From contig CAJXPH010000168.1 of the NCBI GenBank assembly GCA_913057765.1, positions 1 through 6,079 of the forward strand: DNA of 6,079 nt, written 5' to 3'. The position numbers and the translations under genes are program-made. Numbering within the stretch: the stretch's first letter is position 1; every line of letters starts with the position of its first letter. Shown piece after piece: positions 1 through 5,516 of the stretch. The stretch comes from an uncultured Campylobacteraceae bacterium. Lineage in GTDB: Bacteria; Campylobacterota; Campylobacteria; Campylobacterales; Arcobacteraceae. The notes beneath the pieces were generated by a model, which ran no database searches, was not told the DNA's origin, and saw nothing but the letters and a program-made list of their open reading frames with translations.

Positions 1-35
1 GGTCTCGTGGGCTCGGAGATGTGTATAAGAGACAG
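1..35. other. Nextera read-2 transposase adapter (artefact)
   Basis: Positions 2-35 match the 34-base Illumina Nextera read-2 adapter, ending in the 19-base Tn5 mosaic end (AGATGTGTATAAGAGACAG, 17-35). Base 1 would be the last base of the i7 index. This is not genomic. Translated in frame 1 it gives the well-known contaminant peptide GLVGSEMCIRDS, which runs into a stop at 49-51. Confidence 0.98.
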
Positions 36-231
36 TTATAATACAAAATGACAAAACAAAAATAATACTAAACTTCATTTTTTCACACATGAAATAGTCC
101 TTATAGTTTTCATAACATTTTGAAATATTTTTTCAAAAAAAAGTTAATTATTATATTCTACTTTTTAGCGTATTAATATTCTATTAAATAAATAATATTT
201 TTTAATACAATTAAGAAAAAAAAGGTGCTTA
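36..231. other. AT-rich leader of the HTH gene, no gene seen
   Basis: These 196 bases of genomic sequence hold no supportable ORF. They are extremely AT-rich, with several possible -10-like TATTAA/TAATAT strings between about 150 and 205, so no single promoter can be picked. The one structured element is the palindrome at 118-138. The true upstream neighbour is cut off by the contig end. Confidence 0.6.
118..138. repeat. 8-bp inverted repeat upstream of the HTH gene
   Basis: TTTTGAAA (118-125) and TTTCAAAA (131-138) are perfect inverted repeats around a five-base TATTT centre. The stem is nearly all A/T and has no U-tract on its 3' side in either direction, so it is a poor terminator. A dyad lying about 95 bases before a regulator gene could be an autoregulatory operator, but AT-rich DNA produces such repeats by chance. 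Confidence 0.3.
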
Positions 232-714
232 ATGGAAGTATATGAGAGAATAAATATATTACTTAAAGATAAAAACCTTACTAAAAGAGAATTTGCAAAA
301 AGACTTAGGGATTTAGAACCAAAGTTAAATAGTACAGGAGAAACTCCTACTGAAAAGACTATATACAAATATCTTAATGGTAACATATCTATAAAAATTG
401 AACTTATTCCATATATTGCAGAAGCTCTACAAATATCAGAACAAGAACTTTTCACAAGAGATAATAAAAGCAGAAAAAGATTTTTTCAAAATCTTATGAA
501 AACTGCAACACAAGAAGAGATTGAAATACTAGAAAATAAATTCAATCTAAAGTACAATGAAACATCACTAGTAAAAGAACCAAATAATGGATATAAAAAA
601 GATTCTTCTTTAGAAAATGAACTTATAGAACTACTTCCCTTTGCTCCTAAACCATTGCTTAAAAATTTTGTAACAAAACTTAAAGAGATAAAAGAATTTA
701 ACGAGACTATTTAA
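232..714 (+). CDS. HTH (XRE-like) transcriptional regulator
   Basis: A 160-residue cytoplasmic DNA-binding protein, probably a transcription regulator whose targets are unknown. The N-terminal 75 residues look like a Cro/CI-type helix-turn-helix: helix 1 about 2-12, helix 2 TKREFAKRL (17-25), then a longer than usual loop of about 13 residues, recognition helix PTEKTIYKYLNG (39-50), and a closing segment with IPYIAEALQISEQELF (59-74). That last part is typical of the fold, where a regulator scores its position after an LNG turn. A charged helix (83-105), a polar linker (about 106-125) and an amphipathic C-terminal helix (126-156, leucine-rich), possibly for oligomerisation, follow. The start is ATG at 232 with AAAGGTG (221-227) as a modest ribosome binding site. 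No ligand domain is visible. It converges on radC with a four-base overlap. The family call is good; the role is unknown. Confidence 0.8.
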   Translation: MEVYERINILLKDKNLTKREFAKRLRDLEPKLNSTGETPTEKTIYKYLNGNISIKIELIPYIAEALQISEQELFTRDNKSRKRFFQNLMKTATQEEIEILENKFNLKYNETSLVKEPNNGYKKDSSLENELIELLPFAPKPLLKNFVTKLKEIKEFNETI

Positions 715-1355
715 AGAATACTTTTAAAGCCTTCATTTGTAATTATCACATGATCAATCAATTCTATTCCTAATAATTTAGCACTATCCAATAATCTTTT
801 TGTAATAAGTTCATCTTCTATACTTGGAATTAATTGTCCACTAGGATGATTATGCGCAACAATTATACTAGCTGCTCTTAACTCTATAGCAGGGGATAAT
901 ACTTCTCTTGGATGAACTAAACTTTGAGTTAAGGTACCTATAGTGATAACTCTTTTTTCTATTAGATGGTTTGCACCATCAAGATATAGAGTTAAAAAAT
1001 ACTCTTGTTTTTTGTTTTTATATTCTAAAAGTTCTTCAAAGACTTCTTTTGCTGAAGTGATTTTTTTATTACTCTTTATTAAATATCTTCGTGAGAGTTC
1101 AATAGCACTTAAAATTTGGGAGGCTTTCACTTTTCCTAAACCATGCACTTCTAATAATTTATCTAAATTCAATGTATCAAAATCTTTTTCTAAAAGCTTT
1201 ATAATTTCTCTAGATAATTTTATTACATCTTTTCCAAATATTCCACTTCCAAGAATAATAGCCATAAGCTCATAATCTTTTAGTGACTTTGCACCTTTTT
1301 TAAGTAATTTTTCACGTGGTTTATCTAAGTTTTCTAATTGTTTAAATGCAGTCAT
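711..1355 (-). CDS. radC: RadC family JAB/MPN-domain protein
   Basis: A 214-residue RadC-family protein, near the usual 220-residue length. Numbered from ATG 1355, the N-terminal part carries the family block DKPREKLLKKGAKSLKDYEL (about 11-30) followed by LGSG. A helix-hairpin-helix segment, LLEVHGLGKVKA, lies at about 67-78. The C-terminal JAB/MPN domain has the full metal motif HNHPSG with a following PSxxD: His168, His170, Ser178 and Asp181. RadC was once called a DNA-repair protein, but its biochemical role is unsettled; the JAMM residues are those of zinc hydrolases. ATG 1367 gives four extra residues but has no ribosome binding site. The ATG at 1355 has GGAG six bases upstream, so I prefer it. 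A perfect hairpin covers that site (separate entry). It stands alone after a 70 to 82-base gap from xseB. Confidence 0.93.
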   Translation of the reverse strand: MTAFKQLENLDKPREKLLKKGAKSLKDYELMAIILGSGIFGKDVIKLSREIIKLLEKDFDTLNLDKLLEVHGLGKVKASQILSAIELSRRYLIKSNKKITSAKEVFEELLEYKNKKQEYFLTLYLDGANHLIEKRVITIGTLTQSLVHPREVLSPAIELRAASIIVAHNHPSGQLIPSIEDELITKRLLDSAKLLGIELIDHVIITNEGFKSIL

Positions 1356-1357
1356 AA

Positions 1358-1383
1358 ACTTCTCCATATAATATTGGAGAAGT
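1358..1383 (-). promoter_or_regulatory. Perfect 9-bp hairpin masking the radC ribosome binding site
   Basis: In the radC mRNA direction, ACTTCTCCA (1383-1375) and TGGAGAAGT (1366-1358) are perfectly complementary around an eight-base loop, ATATTATA. The right arm contains the GGAG Shine-Dalgarno sequence of the ATG at 1355, which begins two bases after the stem. Four of nine pairs are G-C, notable in this AT-rich DNA. There is no U-tract after it, so it is not an intrinsic terminator. It could limit radC translation, or be a DNA operator. The structure is seen; the function is inferred. Confidence 0.55.
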
Positions 1384-1392
1384 CTATCTCAA

Positions 1393-1398
1393 AATATA
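1393..1398 (-). promoter_or_regulatory. Candidate -10 box of radC
   Basis: TATATT on the minus strand (1398-1393), in the context ACTTATATTTTG, would start transcription near 1386, so the mRNA would begin just before the SD-masking hairpin. No good -35 hexamer is at 16-18 bases. Campylobacterota promoters often lack a conserved -35, so this is possible but weak. Read-through from metX-xseB is the alternative. Confidence 0.3.
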
Positions 1399-1437
1399 AG
1401 TCACACTAAAAAATATAACAATTTGCAATATTTATTT

Positions 1438-1638
1438 TTAGTTTTTATCCGCTTGCGTAAAAGTTAGTTTTGCTTCATCTAAAAGTTTTTGAGCCTCTTC
1501 TAATTCTTTAATACCAGTTTTATACACATCTAACGAAGACTCAAGTGTAATTTGAGGGTTTGAAAGTTTTTCTAATAATTCTTTCGCTTTTTCTATCTTA
1601 ACTTCAAAACTTAATTCTTCTTTTTTTTCTTCACTCAT
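1438..1638 (-). CDS. xseB: Exodeoxyribonuclease VII small subunit
   Basis: A 66-residue protein, slightly shorter than the roughly 80 of E. coli XseB. It is the small subunit of exonuclease VII, which with several copies per large subunit XseA degrades single-stranded DNA to oligonucleotides in the cytoplasm. The family pattern is clear: SFEVKIEKAKELLEKLSNPQITLESSLDVYKTGIKELEEAQKLLDEA, two antiparallel helices (about 9-26 and 33-60) joined by the short turn with the conserved LESSLDVYKTG. The C-terminus is charged. The ATG directly abuts the metX stop codon (TAAATG, no gap), and its ribosome binding site GGAGAA lies inside the end of metX, so translation is probably coupled. The large subunit gene xseA is not in the window. 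Methionine synthesis and ExoVII have no obvious functional link. Confidence 0.93.
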   Translation of the reverse strand: MSEEKKEELSFEVKIEKAKELLEKLSNPQITLESSLDVYKTGIKELEEAQKLLDEAKLTFTQADKN

Positions 1639-2745
1639 TTATTTATTCTCCAAAATATCTACTACATAATCATCAAATTTATCAACTTCAACAAGAAATG
1701 AATCATGTCCAGATTGACTGTCAACCATCTTATAAGTTACTTGATCACCTCGTCCAAGTTTAGTCATAATATCTCTAATCTCTTCCATCTCTTCTGGGAA
1801 AAAGAGCATATCATCTTTAAAAGATATAAGATGCAATTTACATGTTACCTTATCAAAAGAGTCTTCTAGTTTATCTTTATTTCTTCCCGCATCAAAAATG
1901 TTCATTGTTTTACATATATAAAGATAAGACAATGGGTCAAAAATCTTTGGAAAACTATAAGCATTATATTCTAGGTATCTTTCAACTTCAAATCGACCAA
2001 ATAATTCATATAGACCGTCAGTTCGAGAATACTCTCGTCCAAACTTTTGATTAAATAAAGTAGGACTTAAATAAGCTATCAGTCCTGCCATTCGACCAAT
2101 TGCAAGACCAGGCAATCCACTTGCTTGTAAATCATCTTTTGAATAATGTCCATCTTTAAAAGTAGGATCATGTCTAATTGATTCTATTGCAATTTTATTT
2201 ATTGCAATTGCCCAAGGTCTAGTATAAGCAGTTGTAGCCATTGCAAATACATGCTCTGCAAAATCAGGGAACTCTATCGAATAACAAAGTGCTTGCATTC
2301 CACCCATTGAACCACCAATTACTGCTTTTGCATTTGTAATACCCAAACTATCAAATAATCTCATTTGTGCTTTAACAATATCTGATACAGTTAATATGGG
2401 GAACTTTAATCTATATTCTTCTTTTGTTGAAGGATCAATACTAAGTGCATTTGTTGAACCAAAAGTACTTCCAATATTATTTGAACATATTACAAAATAT
2501 TTCTGCGTATCAATTGCTTTTCCATCTCCAATAAATTTATCCCACCATCCTGGCTTTGCTTCATCTGCATATCTACCTGCAACATGATGAGAACCAGCTA
2601 AGGCATGACAAATAACAATTACATTTGATTTATCAGCATTTAATTCACCATATGTTTCATATACTAGTTCAAACTCCTCTAGTAACCTACCACTTTCTAG
2701 GTATAACAGTTCATTAAATTTTGCTACTTTAGTTTCTATCTTCAA
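1639..2745 (-). CDS. metX: Homoserine O-acetyltransferase
   Basis: A 368-residue cytoplasmic alpha/beta-hydrolase of the MetX family, full length. It transfers an acyl group from acyl-CoA (normally acetyl-CoA) to L-homoserine, the first committed step of methionine synthesis by the O-acetylhomoserine route. The nucleophile elbow is GGSMGGMQ with Ser146; Asp312 (in DDMLFFP) and His347 (in SGHDSF) complete the expected triad. CHALAGSHHVAG (46-57), PGWWDKFIGDGKAIDT (65-80) and SNNIGSTFGST (88-98) are family hallmarks. Some MetX proteins use succinyl-CoA; I cannot settle this from motifs. The start is TTG at 2745: an in-frame TAG lies two codons upstream, and the N-terminus MKIETKVAKF fits homologues. 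GGA six bases before the TTG is a modest ribosome binding site. It is first in an operon with xseB and has its own promoter region carrying Fur-like palindromes. Confidence 0.95.
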   Translation of the reverse strand: MKIETKVAKFNELLYLESGRLLEEFELVYETYGELNADKSNVIVICHALAGSHHVAGRYADEAKPGWWDKFIGDGKAIDTQKYFVICSNNIGSTFGSTNALSIDPSTKEEYRLKFPILTVSDIVKAQMRLFDSLGITNAKAVIGGSMGGMQALCYSIEFPDFAEHVFAMATTAYTRPWAIAINKIAIESIRHDPTFKDGHYSKDDLQASGLPGLAIGRMAGLIAYLSPTLFNQKFGREYSRTDGLYELFGRFEVERYLEYNAYSFPKIFDPLSYLYICKTMNIFDAGRNKDKLEDSFDKVTCKLHLISFKDDMLFFPEEMEEIRDIMTKLGRGDQVTYKMVDSQSGHDSFLVEVDKFDDYVVDILENK

Positions 2746-2761
2746 TCTCTATCCATTCTTT

Positions 2762-2788
2762 AATAATAATTATTTGATAATAATTATC
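2762..2788. promoter_or_regulatory. Two tandem 13-bp Fur-like palindromes before metX
   Basis: AATAATAATTATT (2762-2774) and GATAATAATTATC (2776-2788) are both perfect palindromes of 6-1-6 form, sharing the core ATAATAATTAT and set 14 bases centre to centre. The second is exactly the GATAAT-N-ATTATC inverted repeat described for Fur-box sites. Both lie between the likely metX -35 and the TTG start, and the second overlaps the candidate -10. A Fur-family or other dimeric repressor is plausible. AT-rich composition makes chance similarity a real alternative. Confidence 0.4.
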
Positions 2789-2813
2789 TAAAATATTGGT
2801 GCAATCCTATCAA
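2785..2813 (-). promoter_or_regulatory. Candidate promoter of metX-xseB
   Basis: On the minus strand TTGATA (2813-2808) is followed after 17 bases by TAGATA (2790-2785), which continues as TAGATAAT. The -35 is 5 of 6 against consensus; the -10 is weaker in that register and better as GATAAT with a longer spacer. The 100-base gap after the preceding gene supports an independent promoter here. Confidence 0.4.
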
Positions 2814-2825
2814 AAAGTTAATAAA

Positions 2826-2835
2826 TAACGCGTTA
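2826..2835. repeat. GC-centred 10-bp palindrome TAACGCGTTA
   Basis: TAACGCGTTA is a perfect palindrome ten bases past the stop codon of the phosphatase-like gene and about 12 bases upstream of the metX -35 candidate. A CGCG core is rare in this sequence. It could be an operator or just chance; no terminator U-tract follows. Confidence 0.25.
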
Positions 2836-2845
2836 AATCTCTACT

Positions 2846-3292
2846 TTATAGGCTTAGTTCTTCGGGTGTTGTTTTCATAATTTTCTGCCAATTTTCATCA
2901 GGAGACCATTCTTCAAATACTTCTAAATTGATATTTTCAAAAGGTGTTTTTAGTATATATTTATGGTAGACATACATAAAAGCAGAGACTCTATAATTCA
3001 TAATACAATGAACCCATACTTTTTTATGTGAAAGTGCCGTTAATATTTCTATGAAATCTTTTAGATTTTTCACTGTTGGTTCTAAAAAATCCACAGGAAT
3101 ATGTATATAGTTCATGCCTAAAGATGTAACAATATCATCTTCATGTTCAATCTTTCCCTCACTATGTACAACAGCAAGATTTATTACAATTTCATGACCC
3201 TCTTGTGCAATTTTTTCAAACTGTTCTGCCGTAGGTTGACCTGATGTTGAGATTTTCTCAGTTACTTTTAAATAGTTAATAATATCTTGCAT
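2846..3292 (-). CDS. Tyrosine-phosphatase-like protein (C-X4-R loop)
   Basis: A 148-residue cytoplasmic protein resembling the bacterial dual-specificity/tyrosine-phosphatase-like family. The N-terminal block ISTSGQPTAEQF (14-25) and VINLAV (36-41) are typical, followed by IPVDFLEPT (65-73), where Asp68 could act as general acid. The presumed phosphate-binding loop is VHCIMNYRVSAF: His95, Cys96, Arg101. The classic signature is C-X5-R, but here only four residues separate Cys and Arg. From memory, close relatives carry HCxxNxRxS too, so this seems to be a subfamily trait rather than an error. Catalysis is therefore not assured, and the substrate is unknown. The gene begins two bases after the deaminase stop (TAAACATG) with AAGGA as ribosome binding site, so the two are almost certainly co-transcribed. 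A purine-related role is only a guess. Confidence 0.75.
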   Translation of the reverse strand: MQDIINYLKVTEKISTSGQPTAEQFEKIAQEGHEIVINLAVVHSEGKIEHEDDIVTSLGMNYIHIPVDFLEPTVKNLKDFIEILTALSHKKVWVHCIMNYRVSAFMYVYHKYILKTPFENINLEVFEEWSPDENWQKIMKTTPEELSL

Positions 3293-3294
3293 GT

Positions 3295-4305
3295 TTATCC
3301 TTTGTAAAGTCTTACTACTTCTTCAACTTTTTTTATATACTCATGTTTTAATTCATCACTTATAAATGATGAATTAAATGAATTTTTCACAAGTTTAATA
3401 ATATCTTTTTTTGATAATTCTAAGTTTTCATAAAGATTAATAAAATTTTGATTTAAATAACCTTTAAAATATGCAGGGTCATCTGAATTTACTGTAATAT
3501 TTAGTCCAAAATCTAAAAGTTTTTTTATATTATGTTCTTTATAATTTTCAAATACTTTTAGCTCAATATTTGAATTTGGACATACAGTTAAAGGAATCTG
3601 TTCTTCTTTTAATCTTTGCATTAGTTCATCTGATTTAATAGATTGAACACCATGGTCCATTCTATGGATATGTAATAAATCTAAAGCTTCATAAATATAT
3701 GAGATATCAGCTTCTTCTCCTGCATGTGCTACAAGTTTAAAACCTTCTTTTTCTGCTTTTTTAAAAACATCTTCAAATTTTGAAGGAGGATTTCCAAGCT
3801 CTGATGAGTCTAATCCCACACCAATAATATCATCTTTAAAAGGCAATGCTTCATCCAAAGTTTTTAAAGCATCGTCTTGCGATAAATGTCTTAAAAAACA
3901 CATGATTATTTGCGATGTTATTCCAAACTTACTATTTGCATCAATTAGAGCTTCTTTGATTCCTCTTATAATTGTTTCAAAAGATATACCTCTTGAAGTA
4001 TGAGTTTGAGGGTCAAAAAAGATTTCCGTATGAATTATATTATTCTTTACACACTTTAAAATATAATCCCATGTTAAATCATAGAAATCTTCTGTAGTAA
4101 TAAGTACCTTTGCCCCTGCATAATAAATATCTAAAAAACTTTGTAGATTTGAAAACTCATAAGCTTTTTTTACATCATCAACATTTTTATAGGGTATTTC
4201 TATATCATTCTTTTGGGCAAGTCTAAACATTAACTCAGGTTCTAAAGAACCTTCAATATGTAAATGCAACTCTGCTTTAGGTAACTTTTTTATAAATTCA
4301 ATCAT
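3295..4305 (-). CDS. Adenine deaminase (adenosine-deaminase-like family)
   Basis: A 336-residue zinc amidohydrolase with a TIM-barrel fold. Metal and catalytic residues are complete: His14 and His16 (ELHLHIEGSLEPE), His194 with Glu197 as proton donor (VAHAGEE), His218 (MDHG) and Asp275/Asp276 (NSDDP). It would be labelled adenosine deaminase by general searches. However, the PKAELHLHIEGSLEPE start and GVGLDSSELGNPP (162-174) resemble, as I recall, the adenine deaminases of this family, such as Pseudomonas PA0148 and yeast Aah1, rather than true adenosine deaminases. The likely reaction is adenine to hypoxanthine plus ammonia, in purine salvage. ATG 4305 fits the family's usual N-terminus; the ribosome binding site is weak (TTTGGA). 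It heads a two-gene operon and has a perfect TATAAT box upstream. The family is certain; the exact substrate is probable only. Confidence 0.88.
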   Translation of the reverse strand: MIEFIKKLPKAELHLHIEGSLEPELMFRLAQKNDIEIPYKNVDDVKKAYEFSNLQSFLDIYYAGAKVLITTEDFYDLTWDYILKCVKNNIIHTEIFFDPQTHTSRGISFETIIRGIKEALIDANSKFGITSQIIMCFLRHLSQDDALKTLDEALPFKDDIIGVGLDSSELGNPPSKFEDVFKKAEKEGFKLVAHAGEEADISYIYEALDLLHIHRMDHGVQSIKSDELMQRLKEEQIPLTVCPNSNIELKVFENYKEHNIKKLLDFGLNITVNSDDPAYFKGYLNQNFINLYENLELSKKDIIKLVKNSFNSSFISDELKHEYIKKVEEVVRLYKG

Positions 4306-4337
4306 ATTTTAATCCAAAGGTATTTTTAATTCTGAGT

Positions 4338-4343
4338 ATTATA
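4338..4343 (-). promoter_or_regulatory. -10 box of the deaminase operon
   Basis: A perfect TATAAT sits on the minus strand (4343-4338), in the context GTTGTATAATACTC, within the 60-base gap after the LysE-family gene. Transcription would start near 4331, leaving a leader of about 26 bases before ATG 4305. There is no convincing -35 at 16-18 bases upstream. Confidence 0.5.
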
Positions 4344-4365
4344 CAACTTTTGAATATTTTTATAA

Positions 4366-4995
4366 TTAATTTTTATTTGTCGTTGACAATAAAACACCTG
4401 CACTAATGAATACACCACCAGTAATTCTATTAAAAAATTTCGCTCTTCCTTTTTCCAAAAACCATTTTGATGATTTATGTCCTAAATATGCATAAAATAA
4501 TAACCATGACAATTCTAAAATGCTAAAGGTAACAACAAATATAATATATTGAGAGAATAAAGAGTTATTTGTATTTATAAACTGAGGGAACAATGCAACA
4601 AAAAATATTATTGCCTTAGGATTACTTGCACCAACAATAAAGCCACTAAAAAAAGAAGATATTTTATCTTTTCTTTCTACTTTGTTTTCTCTTGAAAATT
4701 TATAACTTTCTTCTTTTGATGTTAAACACTTAATCCCTAGATAAACCAAATATATTGCACCAATATATTTAATAAATGTAAAAACTAAATCAGAAGAAGA
4801 GATAATAATTCCTAGACCAGTAAAGGATAAAGTCATTATTCCAATTATTGCAAGTAAACTGCCAAATGCAGTATAAATTGCATGAGTAAAGCTTTGGGTA
4901 ACAGATTTTGAAACACACAATAATACACTAGGACCGGGAGATGCAGTAAGAATAAGTATTGCTATTAAATAATATAACCAAATTTCAAATTCCAT
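4366..4995 (-). CDS. LysE/RhtB family amino-acid exporter
   Basis: A 209-residue inner-membrane protein with about six membrane helices (roughly 5-27, 40-65, 69-91, 115-139, 149-170 and 187-205). Family motifs are present: TASPGPSVLLCVSKS (17-31) and GASNPKAIIFFVALFPQF (122-139), the loop and helix common to LysE/RhtB transporters, which export amino acids or related metabolites using the proton gradient. The substrate cannot be told from sequence. A charged cytoplasmic loop rich in Lys/Glu lies at 94-112. A TTG at 5010 would add five residues but has no ribosome binding site. ATG 4995 has TAGGA six bases upstream, so it is the better start; that site overlaps the stop codon of the preceding cyclotransferase-like gene, eight bases away. 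The pair probably forms one transcription unit. Confidence 0.88.
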   Translation of the reverse strand: MEFEIWLYYLIAILILTASPGPSVLLCVSKSVTQSFTHAIYTAFGSLLAIIGIMTLSFTGLGIIISSSDLVFTFIKYIGAIYLVYLGIKCLTSKEESYKFSRENKVERKDKISSFFSGFIVGASNPKAIIFFVALFPQFINTNNSLFSQYIIFVVTFSILELSWLLFYAYLGHKSSKWFLEKGRAKFFNRITGGVFISAGVLLSTTNKN

Positions 4996-5003
4996 GATAA
5001 ATC

Positions 5004-5414
5004 CTAACAATCATTTGGAATAGGAAGATTATATTTATTCATACAAATTTTTAATTTTTCAAAATATTCATTATTTGAATCCTCATTCTGTGGAGGATTT
5101 AATAAATTACAGCATAGAGTATTTAGTGGTTTATTTTCTATTAAAACTGTTATTGCTTCTGCAATATAATCTGTAAGTCCAGATTCAATATAAAGTTTAT
5201 TTATTTCAGCATGTGTCAAAGAATAAACCATACCAAATGCTTGTGAGTTTTTACATCTTAATAAAGTAGCCATCTTACCAATCCTCAATTTATAGCCATT
5301 GACACTAGCAGGTCTTGGGTTTCTTGGAATTACATTTTTACTTTTTAATATATTTTCATCCATATATAAACCATAAAAAAATACTTCTTGTAATCTATTT
5401 GCTGAATTATCCAT
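5004..5414 (-). CDS. Gamma-glutamylcyclotransferase-like (AIG2 fold) protein
   Basis: A 136-residue protein of the gamma-glutamylcyclotransferase/AIG2-like fold. Numbered from ATG 5414, the strand-turn VFFYGLYMD (11-19, with the YG..M signature) opens the barrel. NGYKLRIGKMATLL (39-52), AFGMVYSL (59-66) and YIESGLTDYIAEAITVLI (75-92) follow in family order. Characterised members cleave gamma-glutamyl amino acids or peptides to 5-oxoproline, but this branch is mostly uncharacterised. The catalytic glutamate cannot be assigned safely: Glu77 sits in an ESG rather than the usual EG context. ATG 5450 would add 12 lysine-rich residues without a ribosome binding site. ATG 5414 has AAGGAAG just upstream, so I chose it. 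It precedes the LysE-family gene by eight bases and is divergent from hemF. Confidence 0.68.
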   Translation of the reverse strand: MDNSANRLQEVFFYGLYMDENILKSKNVIPRNPRPASVNGYKLRIGKMATLLRCKNSQAFGMVYSLTHAEINKLYIESGLTDYIAEAITVLIENKPLNTLCCNLLNPPQNEDSNNEYFEKLKICMNKYNLPIPNDC

Positions 5415-5482
5415 ATACTTCCTTTTATATAATTTAAATTTTTTTATCATTGTAGTAAGTTAAAATTACAAGAATATCCCTA

Positions 5483-5491
5483 TGATATAAT
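5483..5491 (+). promoter_or_regulatory. Extended -10 promoter of the hemF-like gene
   Basis: TGATATAAT (5483-5491) is a perfect extended -10 (TGn plus TATAAT). Transcription would start near 5498, giving a leader of about 19 bases before ATG 5517. The ribosome binding site TAAGG (5504-5508) is eight bases from that ATG. No good -35 hexamer is seen, as is common for extended -10 promoters. The divergent cyclotransferase-like gene shares this roughly 100-base intergenic space; its own promoter is unclear (a TACAAT at 5453-5448 is a weak option). Confidence 0.55.
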
Positions 5492-5516
5492 AGAACAAAA
5501 ATTTAAGGTTTATAAT

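Noticed and set aside
1..51. Open frame at the left edge giving GLVGSEMCIRDSYNTK
   Set aside because: It is translated Nextera adapter running into a stop at 49-51, not a gene fragment.
165..455. 96-codon minus-strand frame beginning inside the HTH gene
   Set aside because: It is antisense to the well-supported HTH gene and shows no family features or ribosome binding site.
943..1275. 110-codon plus-strand frame inside radC
   Set aside because: It is a shadow of radC, whose JAMM and HhH motifs are clear on the other strand.
1408..1433. AAATAT/ATATTT hairpin with a T run after xseB as a terminator
   Set aside because: The stem is only six A-U pairs with an 11-base loop, too weak to claim.
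1842..2054. Plus-strand frames inside metX (1842-2054 and 2396-2587)
   Set aside because: They are antisense shadows of metX, which has an intact catalytic triad and full length.
2742..2756. Four-codon upstream ORF (MDRD) whose TGA overlaps the metX TTG start
   Set aside because: The ATGGAT doubles as the likely ribosome binding site (GGA) for the TTG, and it has no good binding site of its own.
4356..5010. TTG 5010 and ATG 5450 as starts of the exporter and cyclotransferase-like genes
   Set aside because: Neither has a ribosome binding site, while ATG 4995 and ATG 5414 have TAGGA and AAGGAAG at good spacing.
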